In this document: positions 11,044-23,850 of the stretch, one piece after another | Numbering within the stretch: the first letter of the stretch is position 1 | Layout of the letters: the number at the start of each line of letters is the position of its first letter | Assembly (NCBI GenBank): GCA_949130495.1 | Contig: OX422220.1 | Coordinates: 11,453,133 to 11,517,132, forward strand | DNA from: Sambucus nigra | Taxonomy: Eukaryota; Streptophyta; Magnoliopsida; Dipsacales; Adoxaceae | Direction of reading: 5' to 3' | Length of the DNA stretch: 64,000 bases | Notes under the pieces: generated by a model | Database searches by the model: none | Told to the model about the DNA's origin: nothing | What the model saw: the letters and a program-made list of their open reading frames with translations, nothing else | Program-made: the position numbers and the translations under genes

Positions 11044-12928
11044 ACTGGACTTGCCACGATGATGCACACTCTAGTACTCTACTATCAAGTACATGTACCT
11101 CTCGTACAAAATGAAGGACTATATGTTCGGAATGTCTCCTCAAACTATCAATCAAAACAACAGATATTGGAGGCGAACATAACACTAAGTCTTTGGGGCT
11201 GAGCACAGACCTAGCGTACCTAAATGACCTGTCGACGTCACTATTTCTCTCACATAGTTATCCACTATCAGTACTATGCTCTGGGGTATAAATCCAGACC
11301 TCACTGGAATCGTCAAGGTGGGATCGCCCACTGCGTGGGACCACCGTGATAGCTAGTAGCATAGGTATGTTCACATACACAAAAGCATATACTAGGCATA
11401 GAGATCACCTATCCATATGTATATTCAGTATAGGCATACACACAACCTATAATAATCCGTATAGTTATACATTCAGCCTATAATAATTACCCATACATAG
11501 TATTTATCTCTCGAATACTCACCGTACCATTTATTCATAATATAACTCTCTATTGTATATTCCCGAGTATTATTCTCTACCCGAAGGGCCATTTTTAACT
11601 CTTACATTTATTCAGTAGTTAATACACTTATACCCTACTGGTTATAGCCTTAGGTCATAGTCTATTCTCCCCTAAGTCCAATTTCCACATTCTCAATTTG
11701 TACTTCTTTACATTTACTCTCATTGGTGTAAAGTTCTAATCTCACCCACATTAACATCTAACCAAGTCTTAACCATACACCCACTAACTTACCTTAAGTC
11801 TTTTATTAATTAAAAATCAACCCCCAAGTTTCCCCATAATTCATCCCAAGGGAAAATATAATCAGAAAGGCAAAACCGGCCAATTCTTGGCAGCCGAATC
11901 AATTCTCCCAGGAGGCCGAATCGATTCCCGAATCAATTCGAAATGTAGCAGGGTTCTTCTTCCTCACATTTTTATGATTTTCTCACCCTAATATCTTTCT
12001 CAAAACTTCATGAAACTTCACCAAATTTAAACCCAACATATCTAATCATTATATAAACGTATGAGGATGGTTTCCAACATAAAATTATCAGTAATTCATA
12101 AGGAATTCAATTCAAGATCCGATTATCTTTAAAATCCCATAAAACCCTAGTGTATGTGTTCTTCAATTTCATTCATCAAGAAACCCATATTTCTTTCAGT
12201 TTATTCATCCCAAATTCTCTGATTTCGTATTACAACCATAAAGGAATATCTCCACATGTATTCCTACTCCAATTCATGAATTATATTCACCCGATTTCAT
12301 ATTTAATCTTTTGAAAACATGTAAATCAAACCATATTCTATGTGGGTATTATAACATGCTTAAAATAAACGCAATTTAAACACTTTCCTCTCTATAGAAT
12401 ATCTGAATTTCATTTATATGATGCTATGGTTGTTCTTCCCTCGCTCCGATCTTGATTTCGTCGCGTTTTGGGGTGAAAAATGTTGTAGGAAGCTTGGTTC
12501 TCTCCTCCTCTTCCTCTCTTATGGCCTCTCTCTCTTTAGCTTTGTGTTAACCCTAGCCCTACTCTCTAACGGGCAGATATAAACCCATAATTTTTGGAGT
12601 TCCTCTAACCCCAAGTTCTCAAATGACCAAAATGCCCTTAAACGGTGTCGGTTTGGTCTAAAATTGACTTCGAGACCCAAACTATACCCCCCGGGTATAC
12701 TTTTCTTACTATTTCGACCCTTTTGGAACAAACAAGACCTCAAAATCACCATTTGAGTCACTTTATAATCCTCTTATATTCACCTCAAAATATGGCACAC
12801 GTGAAATCAAACTTAAACTAAATTAATTAAATCTAAATCACCGAATTAAATAATTTATCCCAATTAAATAAATTCCTAAATCACCAATTTAATTAATTTC
12901 TATATCCTCGGAAATACGGGGTATTACA

Positions 12929-13966
12929 TACTTCTCCCCTTACAAAAGAATTACGCCCTCGAAATTCGAATAAATTCGTATTTTAAGGTTTCTACACTAC
13001 CTTAAAGCATATGCTCTTAAGATCACTACATACATTTCTATCTCTCCTAATTGTGGTTAATTATTAAATTATTTCAACTACCTAGGGCGCTCATACACCC
13101 TATACCCTTGCATAAATGCAAAAATTCTACTCGGCTCCACTAGCCTCAAACGATAACATACCTCTCATTACTCACATATATCTGTATAAACGAATAATAA
13201 CTAAAGTACAACACCCATTTTCTAATGACCAAACATCTCTCCACTTCCAACGTTGCGCTAAGTTTCACACGTGGGATGTCTCGCCAAGGGAAATCCAAAC
13301 AAGGAACCCCCTGATACACTTCTACCTAACATTGTCGATCGCAGAGATCCGTTAGGCCCTTAGTCTATAGCACGTACCCCTAAATCCACATCTCTTGACA
13401 TAAAAGTATACTCGTCCACTCCCATGTTACAAAAGACAACAAACATCACGAAGCTCTTATTATCACTAGTTTCTTAGCACGAATAAATCATGAGCTATAT
13501 CTCTCCGTTCGATAATAAGCCAATTTACCCTGAATCACATTAATAAACATTCCTACTCATCGGGATCAAATATAACAACACATACAAATTCTTATAAGTC
13601 TATTATGTAACACACTATAACATACATACATATATACATAAGCTAGACCCTCTTTCAGGTGATACCTAGCAAAACAGTTTACTATAGTTCAAATAATCGC
13701 TAACCCAGTCTAAACTCAATAAGTAGTCTACTCTAATCTCATAACTCTCGCAAGCAGTAAACTAACATGTAATGCAACCATCCTCTTAGTGTACCCACCC
13801 GCTCTCTCTTAGGAGACACCAAGAGCCCCGTTACCCCACTGAAATTAATCATACATAATAAGGCTATTATGGCCAACGTACCCACTAAATTCGGCTTGCT
13901 GTCGAATTCTAGTGCTAACAATCTCATTTGTGATGCACCCATATCACCCAAACAAATCCCATACTC
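12929..13966 (-). other. 3' internal remnant of the second gypsy element
   Basis: Starts with the polypurine tract and, on the minus strand, the motif CGAATTTCGAGGGCG that resembles the sequence before the LTR in related elements. No reading frame with retroelement domains could be found. A segment at 13221-13265 (ACTTCCAAC...CGCTAAGTTTCA) matches the reverse complement of about 32730-32770, so the two places carry the same element region in opposite orientation. Confidence 0.6.
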
Positions 13967-13971
13967 ATAAG

Positions 13972-14936
13972 TGTAAGGACATGATTTTATAAATGTCCGG
14001 GTTAGAATCTAGGAATTTTTTAAGATCCCTATATCACAGTTAATATGTCTGATACCGCTACATTCAGCACATCACCACGATCATCCATGACGACCTTGAT
14101 TTGAATCCTTGCATCCATCATCTTCATACGTGCATCATGCTATATGTAACGTGCTCTTCGATCGTACCCACTACTCCACTCTCGATAATGGTAAAATAAT
14201 TAATTTGGAGTTTTTAATGGTTACATAATATTTGGGAATTTTAGAAAATATTTTTTTAAGGTTTTAAAAAGTTTTCCTTCGCATAATGATTTTTTTCTGA
14301 GTGTAGAGGCAAAACTTTCTCTAACGCTGACGTCATTCAAACGATATCACCATGTCATTCGAGCGACATAAGGATGTCGCGTGAAGTCGTTAGAGCAACA
14401 CGTGTCTCGTTCGAGCGATGCGCCACCTCGATTTTCTTATAAATAACAGTGCCCATTCTACAAGTTTTTCAAGTCTTTGGCACTCACGTTTTTGCAGAAC
14501 TTTTGCATATTTCCAGACTTCATTTTTCATGATTTTTAACCATTTTTTGATTCAGAAATCATTCCCAAACATATATGTGAATCCTTATAAACCCTGAGTT
14601 GATTGTTCTATTCATTTGGAGTAACCTTGTGGAGAAGAAGATGATTTTCCATTACTGACTTGAAGCCCTTGAGGGATCTCTTGCTGACGATGCCGACTGA
14701 CGCCTGCGGGTATTTGTGTGTCACTGTATTTCATTGTAATCCATGCGAGTTGAGATTTACAATTATAGTGAAATAAAAGGGGCCCCTTTGGGGGATTTTT
14801 CCTCATATTATGATTGACTTTCATGCTTGAATATTTATTATTCGTCTATCACAATTATTTAAAAGAGTAAGGATTTTTTAGATTAAAAATTGGAATTTAA
14901 TTAACAAGTTTATCATTGATTGTCGGCGCACTCTCA
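13972..14936 (+). repeat. 5' LTR of the copia element (965 bp)
   Basis: Runs from TGTAAGGACATGATTT to GCGCACTCTCA. It contains motifs of the type TTCGAGCGA within 14337-14420, which are better preserved in the 3' copy. Confidence 0.93.
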
Positions 14937-14939
14937 AAT

Positions 14940-14952
14940 TGGTATCAGAGCC
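14940..14952 (+). other. Primer-binding site, initiator-Met tRNA type
   Basis: TGGTATCAGAGCC begins three bases after the LTR edge and matches the canonical plant copia primer site fully. Confidence 0.92.
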
Positions 14953-15046
14953 AATTACACAATTATACCGTGTAATTTTTCCCGCAAAATTTTTCTGGAT
15001 ATCAATTTTTTGGATAAAAATTGTTTTTTGAAAAAGCGCAATTTCA

Positions 15047-17000
15047 ATGGAAAACTTGTATGGTCGAGTGCTAATTTTTGATTGGTCAAATTATGCTTAT
15101 TGGAAAGTTCGTATGAAATCTCACTTAAAGGCCATTGACAAACGTGTCTGGGTCGTATGTGAAAGAGGGTGGACTCCTCCCACTGTCACTGTTGATAACA
15201 TAACTAGTCTTAAACCTGTGATTGCTTGGACTGATGATGAATTTACGTTGATCACATATAATTCACATGGTCTTAGTGCAATTTCCGGAGTCATCACCCC
15301 CGATGAGTTCCGACGCATCATGACCTATACCATGTCTAAAGAAGCATGGGATGTTCTTTAACTTGCCCATGAAGGCACTAATGTGGTTAAATAATCAAAA
15401 TTGAAAAATTTAATTACACAGTTTGAAATAATCACTATGCTTGAATCTGAGTGTTTTGATGAATACTATGCTCTTTTATCTAATATTGTTAACACTAGTT
15501 TTAATTTTGGTGAACATATTCCTGAAGTTAGAGTAGTTAAAAAGATTTTGAGAACTTTGTCTAAGCATTTTATCCCCATAGTCACTATGTTATATTCATT
15601 AGGAAATTTGAGTAGTCTGAAATTAGAAGAACTGGTAGGAGACCTACAGACTTATGAAATTGACATATTTCCTAACATTATAAAATCAAAAGATAAAGGG
15701 GTAGAACTTAAAGCCCAGGCTAGGAAGAGTGAGGGTCAACAAGAAAGATAGGTGAGCCATCTAGGAAAAAAGCGGAAGAAATGTCATATTCAGAGTTTTA
15801 TTTTGACTTAGATGATTGGCTTTGTTTGCAAAAAAATTCAAGAAATTTCTCAAATTAAAGTAAAATGGCAATTTCAAAGATAAAAAGAATTTTTAGAAAA
15901 ATAAGCTTGAAAAGAATAATGATAAAGATAAAATGGACGCACCTAAGAAAGATGGGGAGAGATGCTATGAATTTGGAGGTAGAGGTCATAGGGAATTTGA
16001 GTGTGCAACTAGGTTGAAATGTCTAGACCAATGCAAAGCTTTTTGTAATGCCACCCTTAGTGAAGACAGTGAGGTATAGTCGGTGGATTCGAGAGATGAG
16101 TCACCACATGAATGTAACTTCACCGCATTCATGGGTGGTCATGTGAGTACTGATAGTGCACCTCACGACGATGAGGATGCTAATTCATAGGGACACCTCG
16201 ACAGTGAAAATGATGTGAGTTAGGGGGAGGATGCTGCAAGTGAGAGCGAGAGTGATCTTCGACGTGCCTACGCTGATTCGTATACCGAGTCATTTAAAAC
16301 TAAAAATTGTAACAAAGCGTTAGTTCTTAGGATCACCACCTTAGAGAAGGATTTAGAAGAGGCGAGAGGGAGAGAGTCTTCAACCTGCACTGCCTCGAGA
16401 GAGAGACAGAGATCGCCTGTGTTAAGAGAGAGACCGATTGTGTAGAGAGAGAGTCCGTTTAGAGAGAGATAGCTTATTTGGAGAGAGAGAGAGAGAGCTT
16501 TTTAGAGAAATAGAAAAGGGACTTCACCAAGCAAGTGACTAGTGTTACGAGTGAGCTCCATTCCTCCCTGGAGGCTCGCAAGAAACTTTAATCCCTTGTA
16601 GCCCAACTCACTTATGACCTTGAGAGAGCTTGGGAAGTCAAGGTTCAAATCGAGGACATATCTAGTAAGATGGTAAAGATGCTCCTCGGCCCTCCATTGA
16701 GGTTTGGTGAAAGGCTAGGAATAGGTTTTGATTGTGCTTCCACATCTCAAATTTCACCTGGACTAGTTCCTGAGTTTACAACAACTCCATATGGACACCA
16801 ACAAAAACCCCAAAGAAGAGTTCGGCTAAGAAGAGAAAACCAAGGTCGGCCTAAGACTGTGTACTTTTGTACCTACTACAAAAAAAGGGGCCACCTCAGG
16901 GAGTTTTTCTATAGTTTAGGTCGTACACAACATACTTTTGCTCCTCCACGATCCACTAGCGATTTCTCGAGTCTTATAGAGAAAGTTTAGTTTCTAGTTG
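15047..17000 (+). pseudogene. Copia gag with zinc knuckle and charged extension
   Basis: The start codon at 15047 opens MENLYGRVLIFDWSNYAYWKVRM, a copia gag N-terminus (DUF4219/UBN2 type). The domain continues after stops near 15359 and 15392 with a coherent stretch to 15751 (FEIITMLESECFDEYY, then KLEELVGDLQTYE). A zinc knuckle at about 15970-16010 has its second Cys replaced by Phe (RCYEFGGRGHREFEC). From 16080 to 16650 the translation is rich in Asp, Glu, Ser and Arg, as in the extended gag of Sireviruses. AGAGAG runs there (16370-16500) give RERE repeats. A frame at 16670-16990 is part of the decayed linker. Confidence 0.8.
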
Positions 17001-17813
17001 CCACATCTCAGAGTTTAATGGAAGAATTCCAACGGATTTCCTTGCCGTTAGCGGATACTTCAAAAATCTTGGCTAGAACCAACAATGACAAGGGAAAACA
17101 GAAGGTTACCACCTCTTGGGTTCCTAAACATGAAGTAAAATCCCTTGTTGCTCATGTTGCTCTTAAAGAACATAATACCTCTTAGTGCTATTTCGATAGT
17201 TGGTGGTCCAGGCATATGATAGGTGACGTTTAATTAATTACCTACCTAGAGGATAGAAAGAAATGTAAATTCACTTTTGGAGACTGGAGCAACTCTAGCA
17301 TAGTAGGATGAGTTACAATAGAGATACCAGGATTTCCTAAGCTAGAGAATATTTTATACGTCAAAGGTTTGAAAGCAAACCTTCTCAGCATTATCCAGCT
17401 ATGCGACACTGACCTTGTAGTAAAGTTTGACCGAACACATGTAATGTTTATGATCAAGCTGGTAAAATTCTATTGCAAGGGGTGAGGACTGAAGATAATT
17501 GCTATGGGATTATGCCCAAGTCCTCATTTGTCTGCAACAACACCACGATCTCTCCTATGGATCTGTGGCATCAAAGTCTTGGTCGTGTGAACTTTAGAGA
17601 TTTGGAGAGACTTGCTAAAAAGGATCTAGTACGTGGCTTTCCATCACTTGGAAAATCGACTTCCTCGGTTTATGGACCCTGTCAGTTGGGAAATCTAGTC
17701 CATAGCCCCCACAGGAAGTTGAATTCCATTACCACTACACGAGTTCTTGAGTTAATACACATTGATCTCATGGGTCCTACTGGTATTGAGAGTTTGGGTG
17801 ATAAGAGGTATAT
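17001..17813 (+). pseudogene. Copia protease and integrase N-terminus, cut by insertion
   Basis: Near 17190 the protease active site reads CYFDSWWSRHM, where family members have DSG, so the Gly is lost. LYVKGLKANLLSIIQLCD follows at about 17350-17405. The GAG-pre-integrase zinc finger spans about 17560-17710 (LWHQSLGRVNF, then CQLGN), with the second His of the HHCC set changed to Arg. The integrase start (LELIHIDLMGPTG) supplies the first catalytic Asp. The frame runs into the gypsy insertion at 17814 right after KRYI; the same reading resumes at 27317. Confidence 0.85.
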
Positions 17814-20155
17814 TGTGACAACCCGTATATAACTATGATAAATTATAATTAAATCATGCTTATCTTATGTTATTTGAATAATGTGCTATTAGTATATCTA
17901 ATGTAAGTGATTATGTTTATTATAATCCTACTTTCATAAATCATGAAAGGTCGAATTATTTACAAATACAAAATTTTGTTGTTTTCGATAGAAATGTTCC
18001 TGTTAGAGACTAGTTTTGACCTTTATAACATTATAAATGACTTGAGGTGAAAACTAGATAGTTGTAGACATGTTAGTTAGGGTTGTAACACAACAAACTT
18101 ATCATCAAATGGATTCCTGAGTAAAGGGTTATACTGACTTTACGAACAAAGGGCAAAGCTGTCCATTCCCTTTAAGTGGTAATTTGTCTTTTATTAAACC
18201 AAAAGGTTTAATTTGATTGGTTGGCTTGGGAAGCAGCCTTGGGCGACTTAAAACTCTCCCTCTAACTTATTTCTTCATCAAATAAATCCCTAGGTTCAGT
18301 TTCAAGTGTTGTTAGCTTGAGGAAAGAGAAGGTAGAAGTTTAGGAAGAAAAGTGAGGAGAAAAAGTGTAAAAAAAATCAGTGGAAATTACGTAAAGGTCC
18401 CGAAGGTAATCCAAAGTGCAAATCTTGGTATTTTTCATATATTTATGATTTATATGATATAAATCCTTTATTTGTTTATTGACCTTTCATGCTTGGGTGC
18501 ATATGTATGGATATATGCAAGTTTAAGTTAAGTTGAATGCATAAACCCTTAAAATTGCTCTGTATTGAAACCCCTTGTATTCAAATCTTCATATATCTTT
18601 GTGTGATTACTGGAATTAATAAATTCCAATTGGAGATTAAAGTATACTCATATATTAATATCATATCCAAAAATTATAATTTAAGTCCTCGTTGTTAGGC
18701 CGTAGTGATGGTTGAAAGTTGGTATATAGTTTCTATTTGTATATTTCATTTCGGTATGCCCTGAGTTTGGTCAATATTTTGAGGTAGAAAATGAAGTCCA
18801 AAACTTATGAAACTTCAATTATGTACTATTCATTATTTTTACTGAAAAGTGGTTGAAAATCATGGAAAGTTATGCTGTAGACAAATTATGAAAATTCTTG
18901 GAAGTTGAAGGAACAATAGAGGAGCTTGTAGGACAGATTTCTTGTGTTGTAAAGAGATGGTCATAACTTGCTCTAGGACTATTGAAAAAATTACACCGTC
19001 ATTTTTACTGGAAATTATATTCATATATGTTTCCATATTGATAAGGTTGTACCCCTGTATTTGTACAATTTAGGAATATAGGATGGTTAAGTATGTAGGA
19101 CAATAATTTCAGGCCATACTGGATACCCCTTGAATGAATGTTTGTATTTCGTCCTTACAAAGGGTAATTTGAGTACATGTTTCATGTGTATATACATTGA
19201 GAAGTATAATTTCATGTTTACTTTACTTTGGTTATAAATTACTTATAAGGTATTTCCTACGGTTGAATGTCCGTAACTTTATCAACATGTATATCATTGT
19301 TTTGCCTTTACCTATGTTTTATGGAATGTGACTTAATTGGAATTATATTGTTGATGTATAGTCATGGAAAGTTACATGATTATGTTAGGATAATATTTAT
19401 GATTGAGGTTCAGTACTGATCTAGTTGGATTAACAGGTGTAAGGTCTAATCATCCCAGTTCAGCTCCAGCAGAAGGAAACGTGAATACATAGTTGTCAAC
19501 CAAGGTGAGTGTACTCACTCGAAAGAAATATTTGTATCGTGTTGTTGATATGATCAGAATTAAATGAATATGAAATTGTTCATTTCCGTTTACCAAAATG
19601 GGAGATTACTCCTCGACTCGGAATGGGGGAGATTTGTCTATTAATGACAAGGGGTTACTCCTCGACCAGGAATGGGGGAGAATTGTCTATTTAGACAGGA
19701 TATGTGAATCATGATTCGGAAAAGTTGGTCATTCATTATGAATGAGCCAGATAAGTTAATACATAATTATATGGACATGATTTATTGCATTTAAATTCAT
19801 GCAGTAGTATAGTAGTGATGCATTCACTGGGCTATTTTGCTCACGGTTCCTATGTTAACATTTTTCAGGTAACGCGATGTCACTGCCAAATCTAGGAGGT
19901 CGGGTTGGGTTAGCTAGGAACGAAAGAAACAATGATTTTGTGTAAATGTAAATGATGTAATTAAGTTAACTTATCCTTTAAGAAAGTTTTTATGGGCATG
20001 ACTACTCTGATGTTGTAAAAAGGCTTTCAGTTGTATGAATTTACAATGATGACTCTGAAATTAAAACTCATGTTTATGGTTTGGTTTGATTAATTATGGT
20101 TTGACTCACTTTATCTTTCAGACTTAATTATAAGTAACTGGGTTGGGGTGTGTCA
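17814..20155 (+). repeat. 5' LTR of nested gypsy element (2342 bp)
   Basis: Begins TGTGACAACCCGTATAT and ends GGTTGGGGTGTGTCA. This is a different LTR family from the TGTAATACCCC group. It has a duplicated motif ACTCCTCGACNNGGAATGG near 19610 and 19650. Confidence 0.95.
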
Positions 20156-20157
20156 GC

Positions 20158-20175
20158 TTTTAGTATGAGAGACTA
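20158..20175 (+). other. Degenerate primer-binding site
   Basis: Just after the 5' LTR, TTTAGTATGAGAGACTAGG resembles TTGGTATCAGAGCC with a few mismatches and is in the right place for a Met-tRNA primer site. Confidence 0.6.
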
Positions 20176-20319
20176 GGTTTTAGAGGTTCTGGAGTGAGAA
20201 GAGTCTGGATTTGGCAGTGAATGTTAGAAATATATTTTATTTGATACTAACGATTATGTTAGGAAAGATATGTATATATGCATGTTGTTATATCTTTGAT
20301 TCATTTCAGATATGAGAGA

Positions 20320-21535
20320 ATGGAACGAGGGAATGTAAATGTGAGAATAGAATATGAGGCTTCAAATATTCCAGCAGAAGCGGAGGTTGAGCAACCTGTT
20401 TAGATAAATGTGGAACCCGAGCCAGAACAACTGACAGATATGCAAAAAATGGCACGTGCTAGACACTAATGGCAGAGCAGAAAGCTAGATTTATGGCTCA
20501 GATGGAAGAACAACAGACCAGGAAACTGGAGGCACAAGACTTAGCTAGGGCTGAGGAGGTGATACACCGGGAAGAGAGAAGTACTTCACATGAGAAATTT
20601 ATTAAGATGAACCCACCATCGTTCGAAGGAGCAGTTGATCCCGCAGAGGCAAAAGTCTGGGTTAAAGAGATTGAACTTATCTTTGGGGTGATGAGGATGC
20701 CTGAAAATCAACGAGTGACCTTGGCGACGTATATGCTGAAAGGAGAAGCTAAATATTGGTGGGATGCCACAAAAAATTTGTTGATTACTCCAGTAGGTGG
20801 GAATGTGATCTCATGGGATGCTTTTATCAAAGCTTTGTATGATAAGTATTTTCCCCCAATTTATTGAAAATAAAAGGAGAAGGAATATTTCATGTTGAAT
20901 CAGGGAAGCATGACTGTCAGAGAATATGAAGCCAAACTTACAGCCTTATCTTGGTTTGCTTCGAGGTTTATACGGAATGAGGAAGATATGTGCAGCTGAT
21001 TTCTCGATGGACTAGAGTTAGTTATTTAATCAAGGCTATCTGCTTTAGAAACTAGTAATTATTTAGCCTTGGTGAATAAAGCCCTGCTAGTAGAAAATGA
21101 AGTGAATGAAGCAAGAGGGAATCGAGAACGAGGTGTAAAGAGAAGCAGATTCAATCCAAGTTATCAAAAAGGTAGTGATACAGAATATTCAAGACTTGGA
21201 GGGCAGAAATTTCAGCATGGTAGAGGTACGGGAGGTGGTTCGCAGAAGGACGAGGCTAGTAGTGGAAGAGGTTCAGGAGCTTCAGCGCAAGGAGATTCGA
21301 ATGTTTGTTTCTTTTATAGTACATCGGGCTATATAAAAAGAAATTGCCCAAAGTTACAGAATATAGAATGTTTCAACTGTCATCAGAAGGGCCATCTGAG
21401 AAAGAATTGTCCTATGTTATCAAGAGCAGTTTCAGTCAGTAGTGTGGGGCCTTATAAAGGATCCTCTCCAGGCAGTGCCACCAGGGGAAGAGGTACAGAA
21501 CAAGTAATTTGATCGAAGGCAGGAGGAAGAGTCTT
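20320..21535 (+). pseudogene. Gag of nested gypsy element
   Basis: The best start is ATG at 20320 (MERGNVNVRIEYEA). That frame meets TAG near 20401 and shifts near 20465 into the frame with the gag domain (FIKMNPPSFEGAVDP, then GEAKYWWD and ISWDAFIKALYDKYFP, 20600-20865). Further stops follow at about 20865, 20995 and 21025. Nucleocapsid region: a first degenerate knuckle (CFFYSTSGYIKRNC) and an intact CCHC knuckle (CFNCHQKGHLRKNC) at about 21370-21412, after an Arg/Gly/Ser-rich stretch. A TGA near 21511 separates it from the protease. Confidence 0.88.
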
Positions 21536-21539
21536 TGCG

Positions 21540-23850
21540 ATGACATTGCAAGATGTCCATGCTACACCAGAAGTGGTTACAAGTAAACTGTCTATTGCAA
21601 ATAAAGATCTATATGCACTCATTGATCCTGGATCTATGCATTCATTCGTAGCATTGCATATTATTTCATATTTGGGTAGACCATGTTCGTTTCTCAATTG
21701 TGCCTTATATATTTCTACCCCAATGGAAAGTGTAATTTTGGTTGAGCACGTCTATAAAGATTGTGTCTTACGAATGGGTGAGCGAGATTTCTATGTCGAT
21801 TTGATACCGTTGGCCATTTGGGATTTTGATATTATATTGGGGATGGATTGGTTATCATCGTATCATGCCTCCATTGATTGTTTTCGAAAAGAAGTTACAT
21901 TTCATCTTCCTGATGAACCTGAGTTCCAGTTTATAGGAGAAAGGAATGTTGTCCCTAATTGTCTTATCTCAGCAATTAAGAGTATAAAGTTATTGAGTAA
22001 AGGTTGTACAGGGTATTTAGCGCATGTGGTTGATGTTAGTAAGAAAGAACTTAAAGTTGAAGATATACCGGTGGTTAGAGAATTTTCTGATGTCTTCCCA
22101 GAGGAATTGCCAGGATTGCCACCCGATAGGGAAGTAGAGTTTTCCATTGAATTAATTCCAGGCACTGGTCCGATTTCCCTTGCTCCATATAGAATGGAAA
22201 CAACAGAGTTGAAAGAATTAAAAGTGCAATTACAAGATCTGATAAGCAGAGGTTTCATTTGGCCGAGTGTTTTGCCATGGGGAGCCCTAGTGTTATTTGT
22301 GAAAAAGAAAGATGGGACAATGCGATTATGTATTGATTATCGGCAATTGAATAAGGTAACAATTAGAAAAAAGTACCCTCTACCTCGTATTGATGATTTG
22401 TTTGACCAATTACAGGGGGCCACCATATTTTCGAAGATTGACTTGAGATCGGGTTACCACCAATTGAAAGTAAAGGATAGTTATATTTCCAAAACAGCTT
22501 TTCGAACTCGATATGGGCACTATGAGTTTTTGGTGATGCCATTTGGATTGACTAATGCTCCACAGTTTTTATGGATTTGATGAATCGGGTATTCCACCCT
22601 TTCATTGATTCATTTGTGATTGTATTCATAGACGATGTGTTGATTTACTCGCGTAGCATGGAGGAACATGAAAAACATTTGAGACTTGTATTGCAGATTT
22701 TGAGAGAGAAGAAATTATTTGCTAAATTTAGCAAGTGTGAGTTTTGGTTGAATGAAATTGTGTTTTTAGGGCATGTTGTCTCGGGAAATGGGATATATGT
22801 TGATCCAAAGAAGGTGGAAGCAATCGTTGAATGGGAAAGTCCTAAGAATGTGACAGAAATTAGGAGTTTCCTACGATTGGCAGGGTACTATCGCAGATTC
22901 ATTAAGGGATTTTCAGCAATAGCATTACCATTGACAAAGTTGATTCGTAAAGAAATGAAGTTTGTATGGGATGAAGAATGCGAGAGGAGTTTTAAAGAAT
23001 TAAAGAATCGGTGGGTTTCAGCCCCTATACTTACTATTCCATGTGGGAATGAGTCTTTTGTAATCTATACAGATGCTTCATTTCAGGGGTTAGGATGTGT
23101 TCTTATGAAGAATGGGAAGGTAATAGCATATGCTTCCAGACAATTAAAGACGCATGAACAAAACTACCCTACACACGATTTGGAGCTAGCAGCCATTGTT
23201 TTTGCTTTAAAGTTGTGGCAACATTACTTGTATGGAGAAACTTGTGAGATATTTGTGGATCATCAAAGTTTGAAATACTTTTTTACATAGAAAGAACTGA
23301 ATTTGAGACAGAGGCGTTGGATAGAGATGATTAAAGACTATGACTGTACCATTCATCATCATCCTAGGAAGGCCAATGTAGTAGCAGATGCTTCGAGTAA
23401 AAAATCATCAGGGATTCTTGGTTGCATACGGTGTGCCCGTGTTGGAAATATTCTTGACTTGGCATCAATGGGGATTGAATTGAAGTTTTCAAAAAATGGA
23501 GGATTATTAGCACATGTTACAGTGAGACCTTTATTGGCCGAACGCATACAAAATTTGCAGACCAGTGATCCATTCCTTGAGAAGAAGAAACAAGATGTCC
23601 TGGATGGTAAAGAGAGTGACTTTGAAATTAAGAATGATGAATCGTTGTGTTATAAAAATAGGATTTGTGTACCAAATGATCCACCCTTAAAGAAAGATAT
23701 ATTAGAAGAGGAACATAGTTCTATTTACTCTATGCATCCAGGAGGTACCAAAATGTACAGAGATTTGAAATAATATTACTGGTGGAACAATATGAAACGT
23801 GAGATTGCAGAGTTCGTAGCTAACTGTTTAGTATGCCAACAAGTAAATGC
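21540..23850 (+). pseudogene. Protease, reverse transcriptase, RNase H and integrase zinc finger (nested gypsy)
   Basis: Protease: active site [12 protein letters not shown] near 21625, where DTG or DSG is expected, so the second position is Pro. [20 protein letters not shown] linker, then [28 protein letters not shown] and [12 protein letters not shown] single-base loss near 22562 (after FGLTNAP) shifts the frame. The second frame carries catalytic [12 protein letters not shown] and RNase H ([23 protein letters not shown]). TAG at 23288-23290 and TAA at 23771-23773 both sit where relatives have Gln. The integrase HHCC finger (HSSIYSMHPGG, then CLVCQ) reads through to an added base near 23850. 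Confidence 0.92.

Larger units (their letters stand above)
9828..12928 (-). repeat. 3' LTR of a second, minus-strand gypsy element (3101 bp)
   Basis: Edges are TGTGACACCCCGCC at 9828 and GGGGTATTACA at 12928, the same edge pair as the first element but with a diverged interior. A purine-rich tract (minus strand, AAGGGGAGAAGTA) abuts 12929, so this is the 3' LTR and the element body lies to the right. It carries GGTGTCCAGCCACAGGGACG on the minus strand (near 10310-10335), a 56-bp tandem repeat, a long (TA)n tract and the GTCGAAATAG/CCGGGG block near 12690. Its array site (near 11885-11940) holds related AATCGATTC/GAATCAATTC motifs instead of TCGATCGA. Confidence 0.88.

Noticed and set aside
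10906..11202. 98-codon plus frame
   Set aside because: Its Tyr-Ile run is the translated (TA)n tract.
12929..13966. Coding region of pol left of the copia insertion
   Set aside because: Neither strand gives RT, RNase H or integrase motifs, so only a non-coding internal remnant is reported.
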